A stretch of DNA of 10,311 nt from Lysobacteraceae bacterium UBA6001 (lineage in GTDB: Bacteria > Pseudomonadota > Gammaproteobacteria > Xanthomonadales > Xanthomonadaceae), in NCBI GenBank assembly GCA_002429615.1, contig DJAN01000047.1:1-10311 (forward strand). The letters run 5' to 3'. The notes beneath the pieces were generated by a model, which worked only from the letters and a program-made list of their open reading frames with translations, made no database searches and was not told the DNA's origin. Within the stretch, counting starts at the first letter, position 1. The number at the start of each line of letters is the position of its first letter. A program made the translations under genes and the position numbers. Of this stretch, positions 1-8,289 are shown piece by piece.

Positions 1-327
1 CGGGCCGGGCCCGGTGGCCGCATCCACGCGCAGGTGGCCATCGGGGGCGACCGCCTGCAGGTCCTGCGTGAGACGCTCGGCCAGCGCCTGGGTGTCCTCG
101 ATCCCCGCATAGTCGCCGTCCGCCAGATGGGCGCGCAGCATGTCGGCATAGCGCGCGCCCTGTTCGGGATAGACGAAGCGCTGCTGCAAAGCGTCGGCGA
201 GCGTCTCGATGGCCTGCGCCTGCGCGGCCGGGTCGGCGGCAATCGCCGGCGGCACGCCTGCCCAGCCAAGCGCCAGGCCACACGCGGCCAGGCGCAGCCG
301 GGACGACATCGGGATGGACAACGGCAT
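1..327 (-). CDS. S41-family (C-terminal-processing-like) peptidase, N-terminal fragment
   Basis: This is the first 109 codons of a gene that runs off the left edge. The N-terminus looks like a Sec signal peptide: Arg10 and Arg12, a hydrophobic stretch at about residues 13-25, then a likely cleavage site after Ala30 (PPAIA/AD). The product is therefore probably periplasmic. The mature start, with its ALQQRFVYPEQGARYA stretch followed by repeated short helices and DGHLRVD near residue 100, resembles the helical N-terminal domain that precedes the protease core in bacterial S41 peptidases of the RpfA/interphotoreceptor-retinoid-binding-like kind. The catalytic Ser/Lys part lies outside the window, so activity cannot be judged. 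The ATG at 327 is chosen because GGGAG (335-339, minus strand) sits 7 bases upstream. A second in-frame ATG at 309 would shorten the signal peptide. The gene is divergent from the ThuA-domain gene. The family call is from memory of sequence wording, so it is moderate. Confidence 0.6.
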   Translation of the reverse strand, partial: MPLSIPMSSRLRLAACGLALGWAGVPPAIAADPAAQAQAIETLADALQQRFVYPEQGARYADMLRAHLADGDYAGIEDTQALAERLTQDLQAVAPDGHLRVDAATGPGP

Positions 328-496
328 GGCCAGGCTCCCGCGCGAAGGTGTCGCAAGGGGCAGACCACGCACCACGGCGAAAGTTCTGGCCTCCCGGCGA
401 CGCACGGCGGCGGCGCGCGGCGATCACCGGCGGGTTCGCCCACTGGACGCCTGCGTGCCATCCTGCCCGTCCTCAGCCCCCCTGCTCCCGCCCACG

Positions 497-1174
497 ATGC
501 CCGCCGATGCCACGCCGCCGCAACGCGTCCTGATCTTCAGCCGCACCGTGGGCTTCCGCCACGCCTCGATTCCGGTCGCGGTGCAGACGCTGCGGCAGCT
601 GGCCGGATCGATGGGCATGCAGGCCGACGCCACCGAACAGGCGCAGGCGTTCACCGCAGAAAATCTCGCGCGTTACCGGGTGATCGTGTTCGCCAGCACC
701 ACCGGCAACGTGCTCGATGCCCCGCAACAGCGCGCGATGGAAGCGTTCGTGCGCGGCGGCGGCGGGTTTGTCGGCGTGCATGCCGCCGCCGACACCGGCC
801 ATGACTGGCCCTGGTATGGCGCGCTGGTCGGCGCCTACTTCCAGGACCATCCGCCCGGCCTGCAGCACAGCCGGGTACAGCCCGAGCGCGACGGCGTGGC
901 GAGCGGCGCCGCCTGGCCGGTGCATGACGAGTTCTACAACTACGACCGCAATCCGCGTGGCCGCGTGCAGGTCGTCGCCACGCTCGACGAACGCCTGTAC
1001 GCGGGCGGCCGCATGGGCGCCGATCATCCGATCGCCTGGCACCACACCCATGCCGGCGGCCGGGCCTGGTACACCGGGCTGGGCCATACCGAGGAGATCT
1101 ACGCCCAACCCGAGTTCCTGGCCCAGCTGCGGCGCGGGCTGGCCTATGCGGCCGGCCACGCCGACGCCGGTTAA
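497..1174 (+). CDS. ThuA-domain protein (glutamine-amidotransferase-like fold)
   Basis: A 225-residue protein that is essentially one ThuA domain (PF06283 type). Recognisable blocks are FSRTVGFRH (residues 14-22), the glycine-rich GGGFVGVHAAADT (88-100), EFYNY (145-149), HPIAWHH (177-183) and YTGLGHTEE (192-200). ThuA folds like class I glutamine amidotransferases and was named from a trehalose-utilisation locus. The biochemical reaction of most members is unknown, and many occur as domains of sugar-dehydrogenase or glycosidase-like proteins. This one stands alone and no sugar-catabolism gene is near it. The ATG at 497 directly precedes the domain. An in-frame GTG at 455 would add a proline-rich stretch that is not a signal peptide, and no clear Shine-Dalgarno is visible for either. 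The protein is thus probably cytoplasmic, whereas many relatives are exported. No terminator is evident before the next gene. Confidence 0.85.
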   Translation: MPADATPPQRVLIFSRTVGFRHASIPVAVQTLRQLAGSMGMQADATEQAQAFTAENLARYRVIVFASTTGNVLDAPQQRAMEAFVRGGGGFVGVHAAADTGHDWPWYGALVGAYFQDHPPGLQHSRVQPERDGVASGAAWPVHDEFYNYDRNPRGRVQVVATLDERLYAGGRMGADHPIAWHHTHAGGRAWYTGLGHTEEIYAQPEFLAQLRRGLAYAAGHADAG

Positions 1175-1284
1175 GGCTTGTGCGCGGCAGCTGAATCCCC
1201 CACGCCGGCGCTGTCGATCCGGCAGCGCTTCCTTCGTTGCACTAGGGAAGGCGCGCATTCCGCCGCGTCCCGATGGAGAACGCC

Positions 1285-1638
1285 ATGTCCTATGTCGATG
1301 GCTTCGTCATGGCGGTGCCCACCGCCAACCGCGAGAAGTTCCTCACCCATGCCCGCGAGGGCGATGCGCTGATCATCGAGTTCGGCGCCCTGCGCGTGGT
1401 CGAGTGCTGGGGGGACGACGTGCCGCACGGCAAGCAGACCGACTTCTTCCGTTCAGTGGAAGCGCGCGAGGACGAGACGGTGGTGTTCTCGTGGATCGAA
1501 TGGCCGGACAAGGCAACCCGCGATGCCGGCATGAAGAAGATGATGGAAGACCCGCGCATGGCCGACAACCCGATGCCGTTCGACGGCAAGCGGATGATCT
1601 TCGGCGGTTTCGCGCCGATCCTCGACCTGCAGGGCTAG
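1285..1638 (+). CDS. DUF1428 family protein (YbaA-like)
   Basis: A 117-residue protein, the same length as E. coli YbaA, with the family blocks MSYVDGFVMAVP (1-12), FGALRVVECWGDDVP (about 33-47), VVFSWIEWP (about 72-80), MMEDPRM (about 92-98) and MPFDGKRMIFGGF (about 101-113). DUF1428 proteins are small, soluble, dimeric alpha+beta barrel-like proteins of unknown function. An ATG at 1273 is also in frame, but the ATG at 1285 is preferred: GGAG (1275-1278) lies 6 bases upstream, and the family normally begins with M-x-YVDGF. The stop is only 9 bp from the stop of the LysR gene on the opposite strand, with no hairpin between them. The 110 bp upstream hold no clear promoter, so transcription could also come from the ThuA-domain gene. 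Confidence 0.9.
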   Translation: MSYVDGFVMAVPTANREKFLTHAREGDALIIEFGALRVVECWGDDVPHGKQTDFFRSVEAREDETVVFSWIEWPDKATRDAGMKKMMEDPRMADNPMPFDGKRMIFGGFAPILDLQG

Positions 1639-1647
1639 CGGTCGCGC

Positions 1648-2538
1648 TCAGCGCAGCCGCAGCGCCTCCAGCACCAGCGCGAACGCCGGCGACAGCTGGC
1701 GTCGCGTGGGGTAGTAGAGGTGATAGCCGGGGAACGGCGGGCACCAGTCCTCCAGTACCCGCATCAGCCTTCCGGCGGCGATGTCGGCCAGCAACATGTC
1801 CTCCGGCAGCATCGCCACGCCGAAGCCGCCCAGCGCGGCATGCACGATCTGGCTGGCGCTGTTGAACACCAGCTGCCCCTCCACGCGCAGGTTCATCGCC
1901 GTGCCTTCGCGCTCGAACTCCCAGGTGTACAGCCCGCCATGGGTGGGCAGGCGCAGGTTGATGCAGTTGTGCGCCGCCAGCCCCTGAGGCGTGACCGGGG
2001 GCGGGTGGCGGGCGAAGTAGGCCGGTGCGGCGGCCACCGCCATGCGCGTGGGCGGGCCGATCGGCACGGCGATCATGTCCTTCTGGATCTGCTCGCCCAC
2101 CCGCACGCCGGCATCGAAGCGTTCGGCGACGATGTCCTTCAGGCCGTAGCTGACGTCGAATTCCAGGTGCACCTGCGGGTACTGGCGCAGCACCGGCGCC
2201 AGCTTCGGCCACAGGATGGTCGCCAGCGCGTTCTCGCCGGTGGTGATGCGCACGGTGCCGGCAGGCACGCCGCGGGCGCTGCTGAGCGCGGCCAGCTCGG
2301 CGTCGATCTCCTCGAAGCGCCCGCGCAGCGACTGGTACAGGCGCTCGCCGGCGTCGGTGGCCGACACACTGCGCGTGGTGCGGGTCAGCAGGCGCACCCC
2401 CATCCGGCTCTCCAGCCCGCGGATGGCATGGCTGAGCGCCGACTGCGACACCCCCAGCTGCGCGGCCGCGCGGGTGAAGTTGCGCTCGCGTGCCACGGCG
2501 AGGAACGCCAGCAGGTCGTTGTATTGGCCTCGGCTCAT
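1648..2538 (-). CDS. LysR-family transcriptional regulator
   Basis: A 296-residue protein, a usual LysR length. An N-terminal winged helix-turn-helix occupies about residues 5-64, with FTRAAAQLGVSQSALSHAIRG at 21-41 as the recognition region and RLLTRTTRSVSATDAGERLY following as the typical wing and linker start. The effector-binding domain covers about residues 90-296, including FDAGVRVGE (141-149), a stretch common in the YafC/AaeR/DmlR-like group, and a C-terminal FPGYHLYYPTRRQLSPAF. The effector and targets cannot be read from the sequence. The ATG at 2538 is preceded by a GGGGGCG stretch. Upstream, TATGAT (complement of 2571-2576) could be a -10 box; the best -35-like hexamer (TTGTGC, complement of 2597-2602) is 20 bases away, which is long. 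The divergent membrane-protein gene is the first candidate target, and autoregulation is common in the family. Confidence 0.93.
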   Translation of the reverse strand: MSRGQYNDLLAFLAVARERNFTRAAAQLGVSQSALSHAIRGLESRMGVRLLTRTTRSVSATDAGERLYQSLRGRFEEIDAELAALSSARGVPAGTVRITTGENALATILWPKLAPVLRQYPQVHLEFDVSYGLKDIVAERFDAGVRVGEQIQKDMIAVPIGPPTRMAVAAAPAYFARHPPPVTPQGLAAHNCINLRLPTHGGLYTWEFEREGTAMNLRVEGQLVFNSASQIVHAALGGFGVAMLPEDMLLADIAAGRLMRVLEDWCPPFPGYHLYYPTRRQLSPAFALVLEALRLR

Positions 2539-2776
2539 GAATCGTCGCCCCCTGCGACTGATGAATGGGGATCATAGATCAGCCGGGGCGGGCGACGCAC
2601 AATGCGAACCTGGTCACGCCGGCGCGTCATCCGGGTGCAATGACCCATGAGGATGATGGATGATCGGGACGTACCCGCCGCGCCTGAACCGGTCCGGCAC
2701 CCCACCCCGCCATCCGACCTTTCTACGACACCGCCCCGGCCACGATGCTGATCAGTCAAAACGAGCCGTGCCGTCG

Positions 2777-3367
2777 ATGACCGCCAGTTCCCGCGAACGC
2801 AGCCTCACCAGCCTTGTCCACGGGGTCGGCCTGGGCTATCTGCGCCGCCTGTTGCCGCCACCGTGGCTGGCGCTGGCGCTGCTGGCCACCACCACCACCT
2901 GGATGGCGTTGAGCACCCACGACCTGATCGCCATCTGCGCCTGTGCCATCGCACTGGGCGGACTGCTGGTGCACTGGCCGCAACGCCGCAAGCGCGCCTG
3001 GCCGTTGTGGCGCACCTGCGCGCTGGGCCTGGCCGCGGCGATGGAAGCGGTACCCGGCTGGGCGCACCAGGACCTGCTGCGCGCCGTGCTGCTGCTGGTC
3101 GCCACCGCCTCGACCCTGCACATGCTGGCCCGGCTGGTCGCGGCGATACGGCTGTCGCTGCGCCTGCAGCGCTCGGCACGCGCCATGGACGATGCCAGCC
3201 TGCTGGCCATGCTCCCGGACGAGGCGCGCGAGGACGCGCATCGCTGGCGCGGCGGCGACGACAGCAAGTCGGCCGAACTGCAGCTGGTGGTCAACCTGGC
3301 CGCGCTGTGGGCGGCGTTGTCGGCGGTGAATGCCGCCGATGCACGGGCAAAGCCGCGGCCGATGTAA
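2777..3367 (+). CDS. uncharacterised small membrane protein
   Basis: A 196-residue protein that I do not recognise. It has a basic N-terminus (Arg6, Arg8, Arg23, Arg24) and hydrophobic stretches at about 30-46 (WLALALLATTTTWMALS) and 50-66. It also has a less certain one at 79-93, one at 100-124 and a short one at 169-185. The polar segment between, about 127-166, is rich in Arg and Asp (MLPDEAREDAHRWRGGDD) and probably faces the cytosol. The codon pattern is strongly G/C at third positions like its neighbours, and no competing frame is better, so it looks like a real gene. The start is uncertain: ATG 2777 lacks a good Shine-Dalgarno, a GTG at 2768 is two codons after AACGAG, and an upstream ATG at 2660 would add a non-family-like proline-rich leader. 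It is divergent from the LysR gene and ends 23 bp before a shared terminator stem. Confidence 0.65.
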   Translation: MTASSRERSLTSLVHGVGLGYLRRLLPPPWLALALLATTTTWMALSTHDLIAICACAIALGGLLVHWPQRRKRAWPLWRTCALGLAAAMEAVPGWAHQDLLRAVLLLVATASTLHMLARLVAAIRLSLRLQRSARAMDDASLLAMLPDEAREDAHRWRGGDDSKSAELQLVVNLAALWAALSAVNAADARAKPRPM

Positions 3368-3390
3368 CCGGCCCTGCCCTGGCACCATGA

Positions 3391-3416
3391 AAAAGCCCCG
3401 CCGAAGCGGGGCTTTT
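3391..3416. terminator. bidirectional intrinsic terminator between membrane-protein gene and purA
   Basis: A perfect 11-bp stem (3391-3401 with 3406-3416) closes the 4-base loop CGAA. The G/C core is GCCCCGC, flanked by A-tract and T-tract so that both strands end in a T run (TTTTCTTT on plus, TTTTT on minus). Read on the minus strand the loop is a c(UUCG)g tetraloop, which is very stable. It lies between the convergent membrane-protein gene and purA and should serve both. Confidence 0.92.
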
Positions 3417-3438
3417 CTTTGGGCCGCGAACGCCTGGA

Positions 3439-4899
<1,461 letters not shown>

Positions 4900-4930
4900 T
4901 CATGTGACGGCCACCACCCCCGCCCGTTCA

Positions 4931-4944
4931 GGCATGTGCATGCC
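4931..4944. promoter_or_regulatory. perfect 14-bp palindrome upstream of the acyltransferase promoter
   Basis: GGCATGTGCATGCC consists of two 6-bp arms (GGCATG and CATGCC) around TG. Its end is 12 bp before the proposed -35 box at 4957, so its centre is near -55 relative to the expected start. That position suits an activator or repressor dimer, but no regulator family is identified by the sequence. Confidence 0.3.
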
Positions 4945-4956
4945 CGGGAGCCGTGG

Positions 4957-4986
4957 TTGAGCCGGCGCGTGGCAGGCAGGTATGGT
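4957..4986 (+). promoter_or_regulatory. sigma-70-type promoter for the acyltransferase gene
   Basis: TTGAGC (4957-4962, four of six matches to TTGACA) is followed by an 18-bp spacer and TATGGT (4981-4986, four of six matches to TATAAT, with the key TA and final T). Transcription would begin near 4993, giving a leader of about 26 bases before the ATG at 5019. This also argues against a start at 4953. Confidence 0.55.
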
Positions 4987-5018
4987 GCGCATCCCTCTAC
5001 GCAAGGACCGCAGGCAGG

Positions 5019-6116
5019 ATGGCGAAGCAACGACTGGCATTCCTGGACGCGCTGCGTGGATTGGCGGCGGTGTATGTGGTGCTCTACCACGTGATGGCGA
5101 TGCCGGCCCCGCAGGTGCGCCCCGACGCCTGGCTGGCCGCGCTGGTCGCCGCCGGCGCCACCGGCGTGGCGCTGTTCTTCGTCATCAGCGCGTTCTCGCT
5201 GTGCTACACGATGCCGCGCCACCGCGCCAGCGGCCATCCGCTGGCCAGCTTCTATGTGCACCGGCTGCTGCGCATCGCGCCCCTGTTCTACGCCTGGCTG
5301 GCGTTCTCGCTGTGGCGCGACGGTCGCGGCGCGCATGCCGGGCATGCGTGGCAGGAAGTGCTCGCCAACCTCACCTTCACCTTCAACCTGTTCGATGGCT
5401 GGCAGGAAGGCATCGTCTGGGCGAGCTGGGCGATCGGCGTGGAGATGCTGTTCTATGCGGTGTTCCCGCTGGTATTCGCCTGCGTGCGCACGCTGGGCCA
5501 GGCGCTGGGCGTGGCCGTGCTGGGCGTGGCGGCCGCGTGGATGGCCGCCGCCGGCCTGTTCGGCGATATCGGCTTGGCGCTGACCGGCCCGTTCGGCCTG
5601 CTGCGCCACCTGCCGGTGTTCGCGATCGGCCTGTGCGCGTATCACGGCTACCGCTGGCTCGCCACGCAGGCCCCGGCGGCCGCACAGCGCACCGGCACGC
5701 TGTCGGCATTCGTCGGCGCGGCGCTGCTGCTGGGCTGCATCGTGCTGTCCGCACGCGGCGCACTGACGCCGCTGTCGTTCTGGCTCGGCTGCGGCATCGC
5801 CTATGCGGTGCTGCTGGTGGGCCTGTCGCAGCGCGCGCCCCGCTGGCTGGTCAACCGCGGCACCGCGTGGCTGGGCACGATCAGCTACTCGCTCTACCTC
5901 GGCCACCCGGTGGTGACCGCCGTGCTGATGCCGGTGTTCCGCCGCCTGCAGGCGCATATCGCGCAGCCCTCGCTGGCCTACCTGGCGTGCGCGGTGCTGA
6001 CGCTGGCCGCGACGCTGCCGCTGGCGTGGCTCACCTATCGCTTCGTCGAAGCGCCGGCCATCGCCTGGAGCCGGCGCCTGTTCCCGCGCACGCTTCCCGC
6101 CGCGCAGACCGCCTGA
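5019..6116 (+). CDS. acyltransferase-3 family membrane protein (O-acyltransferase, OafA/OatA-like membrane domain)
   Basis: A 365-residue polytopic protein of the acyltransferase-3 family (PF01757). These enzymes move acyl groups, usually acetyl, onto sugars of O-antigen, exopolysaccharide, peptidoglycan or glycolipids from the inner membrane. Seen here: FLDALRGLAAVYVVLYH with the hallmark Arg13-X10-His24, FFVISAFSLCYTM (53-65) in the place of the usual FFVLSGFL, FYVHRLLRIAP (78-88), WAIGVEMLFYAVFP (137-150) with the conserved Glu142, ISYSLYLGHP (288-297) and YRFVEAP (340-346). About ten hydrophobic segments can be counted. There is no C-terminal SGNH domain, so it is the membrane-only type; the substrate is unknown. 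ATG 5019 is chosen for its family-like start, the promoter upstream and an AGG at 5012-5014; an ATG at 4953 overlaps the -35 box. It is transcribed alone, opposite to purA and hflC. Confidence 0.93.
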   Translation: MAKQRLAFLDALRGLAAVYVVLYHVMAMPAPQVRPDAWLAALVAAGATGVALFFVISAFSLCYTMPRHRASGHPLASFYVHRLLRIAPLFYAWLAFSLWRDGRGAHAGHAWQEVLANLTFTFNLFDGWQEGIVWASWAIGVEMLFYAVFPLVFACVRTLGQALGVAVLGVAAAWMAAAGLFGDIGLALTGPFGLLRHLPVFAIGLCAYHGYRWLATQAPAAAQRTGTLSAFVGAALLLGCIVLSARGALTPLSFWLGCGIAYAVLLVGLSQRAPRWLVNRGTAWLGTISYSLYLGHPVVTAVLMPVFRRLQAHIAQPSLAYLACAVLTLAATLPLAWLTYRFVEAPAIAWSRRLFPRTLPAAQTA

Positions 6117-6121
6117 AACGA

Positions 6122-6147
6122 AAGCGGCCGCCCGAAGGCGGCCGCTT
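6122..6147. terminator. bidirectional terminator between acyltransferase gene and hflC
   Basis: A perfect 11-bp stem (6122-6132 with 6137-6147) closes the loop CGAA, read as c(UUCG)g on the minus strand. The core is GCGGCCGCC. The T-run is modest on the minus strand (TTTCGTTT) and weak on the plus strand (TTCATTC). It follows the acyltransferase stop by 5 bp and the hflC stop by 19 bp, and the loop and T-run suggest it works mainly for hflC. Confidence 0.85.
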
Positions 6148-6166
6148 CATTCGCCGGACGCCGCGC

Positions 6167-7030
6167 TCAGCGATCGCCCTTGAAGTACTGCAGGAACGGG
6201 TCGTTCTTGTCGAGCACGATCACCCCGTTGCCGTCGGCCATCGAGCCGCGATACGCCTCCAGGCTGCGGTAGAACGCGTAGAACGACGGGTCCGCCGACG
6301 CCGCCTTGCCGTAGATGCGCGCGGCCTCGGCATCGCCTTCGCCGCGCAGCTTCTGCGCGTCGCGCTCGGCATCAGCCACGATCACGGTGGACTCGCGGTC
6401 GGCCTGCGCGCGGATGCTCAGCGACTGTTCCTCGCCTTCCGCGCGCAGCTTGCTGGCTTCCTGCTTGCGCTGCGCGCGCATCCGCTCGTACACGTCGTTG
6501 ATGATCTGGCTGTCGGCCGGCAGGTCGATCTGCTTGATGCGCAGGTCGGTGATCTGCATGCCCAGGCCCTTGATCGCGGCGTTGATGCCGGCCAGCTGGC
6601 CGGCGATCAGCTCGCTGCGGTCGCCCGACACCAGCTGCTGCAGCGTGCGCGCGTTGATCTGGTTGCGCAGCGAGTCGGTGATGATCGGCGCCAGGCGCGC
6701 GTCGGCCACCGACTCCTCGCCCCCGGTGGCGCGATAGAAATCCGCCACGTTGGAGATGTAGCCGATGGCGAAGAAGTCGACGCTGACGTCCTTCTGCTCG
6801 GCGGTGAAGTAGCGCGCCGGGGCGGTGTTGAGCACCTTGAAGCGGCGGTCGAACACGCGCGCGGTTTCCACCACCGGGATCTTGAAGTGCAGGCCCGGCT
6901 TGAGGTCGGAGCGCACCACGCGACCGAGGTTCAGCACCATGCCGGTCTGATCCTCGCGCACCACGAACGCCGAGCCCATCAGGCCCAGCAACACGACCAC
7001 CGCCACGGCGATCCAGATCGACTGTTTCAT
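6167..7030 (-). CDS. hflC: FtsH protease modulator HflC (SPFH/band 7 protein)
   Basis: HflC pairs with HflK in a large periplasm-facing ring in the inner membrane that encloses and modulates the AAA protease FtsH. The 287-residue protein has one N-terminal membrane anchor (about 4-24) and the SPFH start VREDQTGMVLNLGRVVR (24-40). The band-7 core follows through KPGLHFKIPVVE (44-55) and DVSVDFFAIGYISN (81-94), then a long charged helical region (about 180-245, RMRAQRKQEASKLRAEGEEQ onward). The C-terminus is the typical HflC signature FYAFYRSLEAYR (250-261) followed by IVLDKNDPFLQYF. Its ATG overlaps the hflK stop as ATGA (7027-7030), which points to translational coupling. A terminator follows 19 bp after the stop, so the transcript probably ends here and does not reach purA. 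Confidence 0.97.
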   Translation of the reverse strand: MKQSIWIAVAVVVLLGLMGSAFVVREDQTGMVLNLGRVVRSDLKPGLHFKIPVVETARVFDRRFKVLNTAPARYFTAEQKDVSVDFFAIGYISNVADFYRATGGEESVADARLAPIITDSLRNQINARTLQQLVSGDRSELIAGQLAGINAAIKGLGMQITDLRIKQIDLPADSQIINDVYERMRAQRKQEASKLRAEGEEQSLSIRAQADRESTVIVADAERDAQKLRGEGDAEAARIYGKAASADPSFYAFYRSLEAYRGSMADGNGVIVLDKNDPFLQYFKGDR

Positions 7031-8145
7031 CGTTCACTCCCGTCACGGCCGGTCGGGCGCGGGGCGCGCTCCGGGTTGCGGATGCTCTCCGCGCTCAGCG
7101 GCACGGTGCTGCTGTCCTGCGACAGCACGCTCGGCAGCGCCATCGTCGGCAGCTGCGCGCTGGGCTTGGCGGCCGCCTCGCCCATCGGCACGTAGATCAG
7201 CTGGCGGCCGTCGCCGCCGACAACCTTGCGGTTCTGCGACAGCACTTCCTGCACGGTTTCCAGCCACAGGCGCTTGCGGGTGACCTCCGGCGCGCCGGCG
7301 TACTGCTGCTGCAGCAGGCTGAAGCGATCCGCGTCACCCTGGGCCTTGGCGATCACCGCTTCCTTGTAGCCCTCGGCCACGGTGCGCGTGCTGGCGGCAC
7401 GGCCGCGCGCTTCGGGCACCACCTTGGCGGCGTAGGCCTGGGCTTCGTTGATCAAGCGCTCGCGCACCTGCTGGGCACCGTTGACCTCGTCGAAGGCCGG
7501 CTTCACTTCATCCGGCGGACGCGCGTTGGGCAGGGTCAGGCCGGTGACCACCAGGCCGGTGTTGTAGGCGGTGAGCGAGGCCTGCAGGCGCTCGCGCGCG
7601 GCGGTGGCCAGCGGACCGCGGTTGTTGAGCACGGCATTGAGGTCCGAACGGCCGACCTGCTCGCGCACCGCGCTTTGCGCGGCCTGCTGCAGCACCTGGT
7701 CGGCGTCCAGCGTGCCGAACTTGTACTGGCGCGGGTCGTCCACGCGGTACTGCACGTTGAGCTCGACGTTGACGATGTTCTCATCGCGCGTCAGCACCGG
7801 CATCTGGCTGCTGAAGGTCTTGATCTCGGTGGCGTTGATCTTGATCACCGACTCGATCGGCCACGGCAGCTTGAAGTTCGGGCCGGGCTGCAGGGTGCGC
7901 GAGTACTGGCCGAAGCGCAGCACCACGCCACGATCCTGCTCGCGGATCAGCTGGAAGCTGGAGAACAGCACCAGCAGCACGATCGCCAGCAGCACCCAGC
8001 GCCACACCCCGCCATCCAGCAGATCGCGGAACTGCGGCGGCAACCCGCCCCATCCGCCGCCATTGCCACCGCTCGGCTTCCAGCCGCCGCGGCGATTGTC
8101 TTCCGGGCCATCGGGCCCCTTGCTGCCGGGTGTATTCCAGGCCAT
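7027..8145 (-). CDS. hflK: FtsH protease modulator HflK (SPFH/band 7 protein)
   Basis: HflK is the larger partner of HflC in the FtsH-modulating complex of the inner membrane. The 372 residues begin MAWNTPGSKGPDGPEDNRRG, a Gly/Pro-rich cytosolic tail typical of HflK. It is followed by the membrane anchor (about 47-66), the SPFH start REQDRGVVLRFGQYSRTLQP (68-87) and LPWPIESV (93-100). The rest of the core includes VELNVQYRVDDP (127-138), and an alanine- and glutamine-rich helical region spans about 215-285. KRLWLETVQEVLS (291-303) and QLIYVPM (315-321) are the usual C-terminal signature. The last 45 residues are Pro/Ser-rich and probably disordered. ATG 8145 has GGAG 5 bases upstream and gives the family start; the longer frame to 8181 is not needed. 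It is first in an hflK-hflC operon with a 4-bp overlap. Confidence 0.97.
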   Translation of the reverse strand: MAWNTPGSKGPDGPEDNRRGGWKPSGGNGGGWGGLPPQFRDLLDGGVWRWVLLAIVLLVLFSSFQLIREQDRGVVLRFGQYSRTLQPGPNFKLPWPIESVIKINATEIKTFSSQMPVLTRDENIVNVELNVQYRVDDPRQYKFGTLDADQVLQQAAQSAVREQVGRSDLNAVLNNRGPLATAARERLQASLTAYNTGLVVTGLTLPNARPPDEVKPAFDEVNGAQQVRERLINEAQAYAAKVVPEARGRAASTRTVAEGYKEAVIAKAQGDADRFSLLQQQYAGAPEVTRKRLWLETVQEVLSQNRKVVGGDGRQLIYVPMGEAAAKPSAQLPTMALPSVLSQDSSTVPLSAESIRNPERAPRPTGRDGSER

Positions 8146-8212
8146 GCACGCTCCATCTGAAGGTCGGGCGCGTATCGGCACCCGGAAACCCTGATTTGGG
8201 TTCTGTCGCCCG

Positions 8213-8241
8213 ATTCTACAAGAAGGCGCCCACCCGCCCAG
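8213..8241 (-). promoter_or_regulatory. candidate promoter for hflKC
   Basis: On the minus strand CTGGGC (complement of 8236-8241), a 17-bp spacer and TAGAAT (complement of 8213-8218) resemble a sigma-70 promoter with a good -10 and a poor -35. The leader to hflK would be about 60 bases. It lies in the 144-bp gap shared with the divergent reductase gene. No heat-shock sigma-32 pattern was evident. Confidence 0.35.
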
Positions 8242-8289
8242 CGGGAGCGGCTATGGTGCCGACTCCCCCGTTCACCGACGAGTACGCCC

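Noticed and set aside
280..291. LAAC at residues 13-16 of the S41 peptidase as a lipobox
   Set aside because: Only three residues separate the cysteine from the last arginine, which leaves no hydrophobic core; a normal signal peptide with cleavage near Ala30 fits better.
352..367. Minus-strand TGGTCTGCCCCTTGCG as a sigma-54 promoter for the S41 peptidase
   Set aside because: The GG-N10-GC spacing fits, but the CAC block is wholly mismatched and such matches are expected by chance in GC-rich DNA.
2639..2664. Repeated ATGA/GATGAT units before the membrane-protein gene
   Set aside because: Too short and irregular to be a true tandem repeat or operator array.
4953..5018. Upstream ATG at 4953 for the acyltransferase
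   Set aside because: It overlaps the proposed -35 box, adds residues unlike the family start, and lacks a ribosome site.
6124..6145. Two GCGGCCGC repeats as a special element
   Set aside because: They are the two arms of the terminator stem and need no further explanation.
4982..7195. A 737-codon plus-strand open frame across the acyltransferase and hflC genes
   Set aside because: It is a by-product of high GC: Arg/Ala/His-rich low-complexity translation, and it overlaps two genes with clear family motifs in other frames.
8252..8257. TATGGT as a -10 box for the acuI gene
   Set aside because: No -35-like sequence occurs at 16-18 bp upstream; left unassigned.
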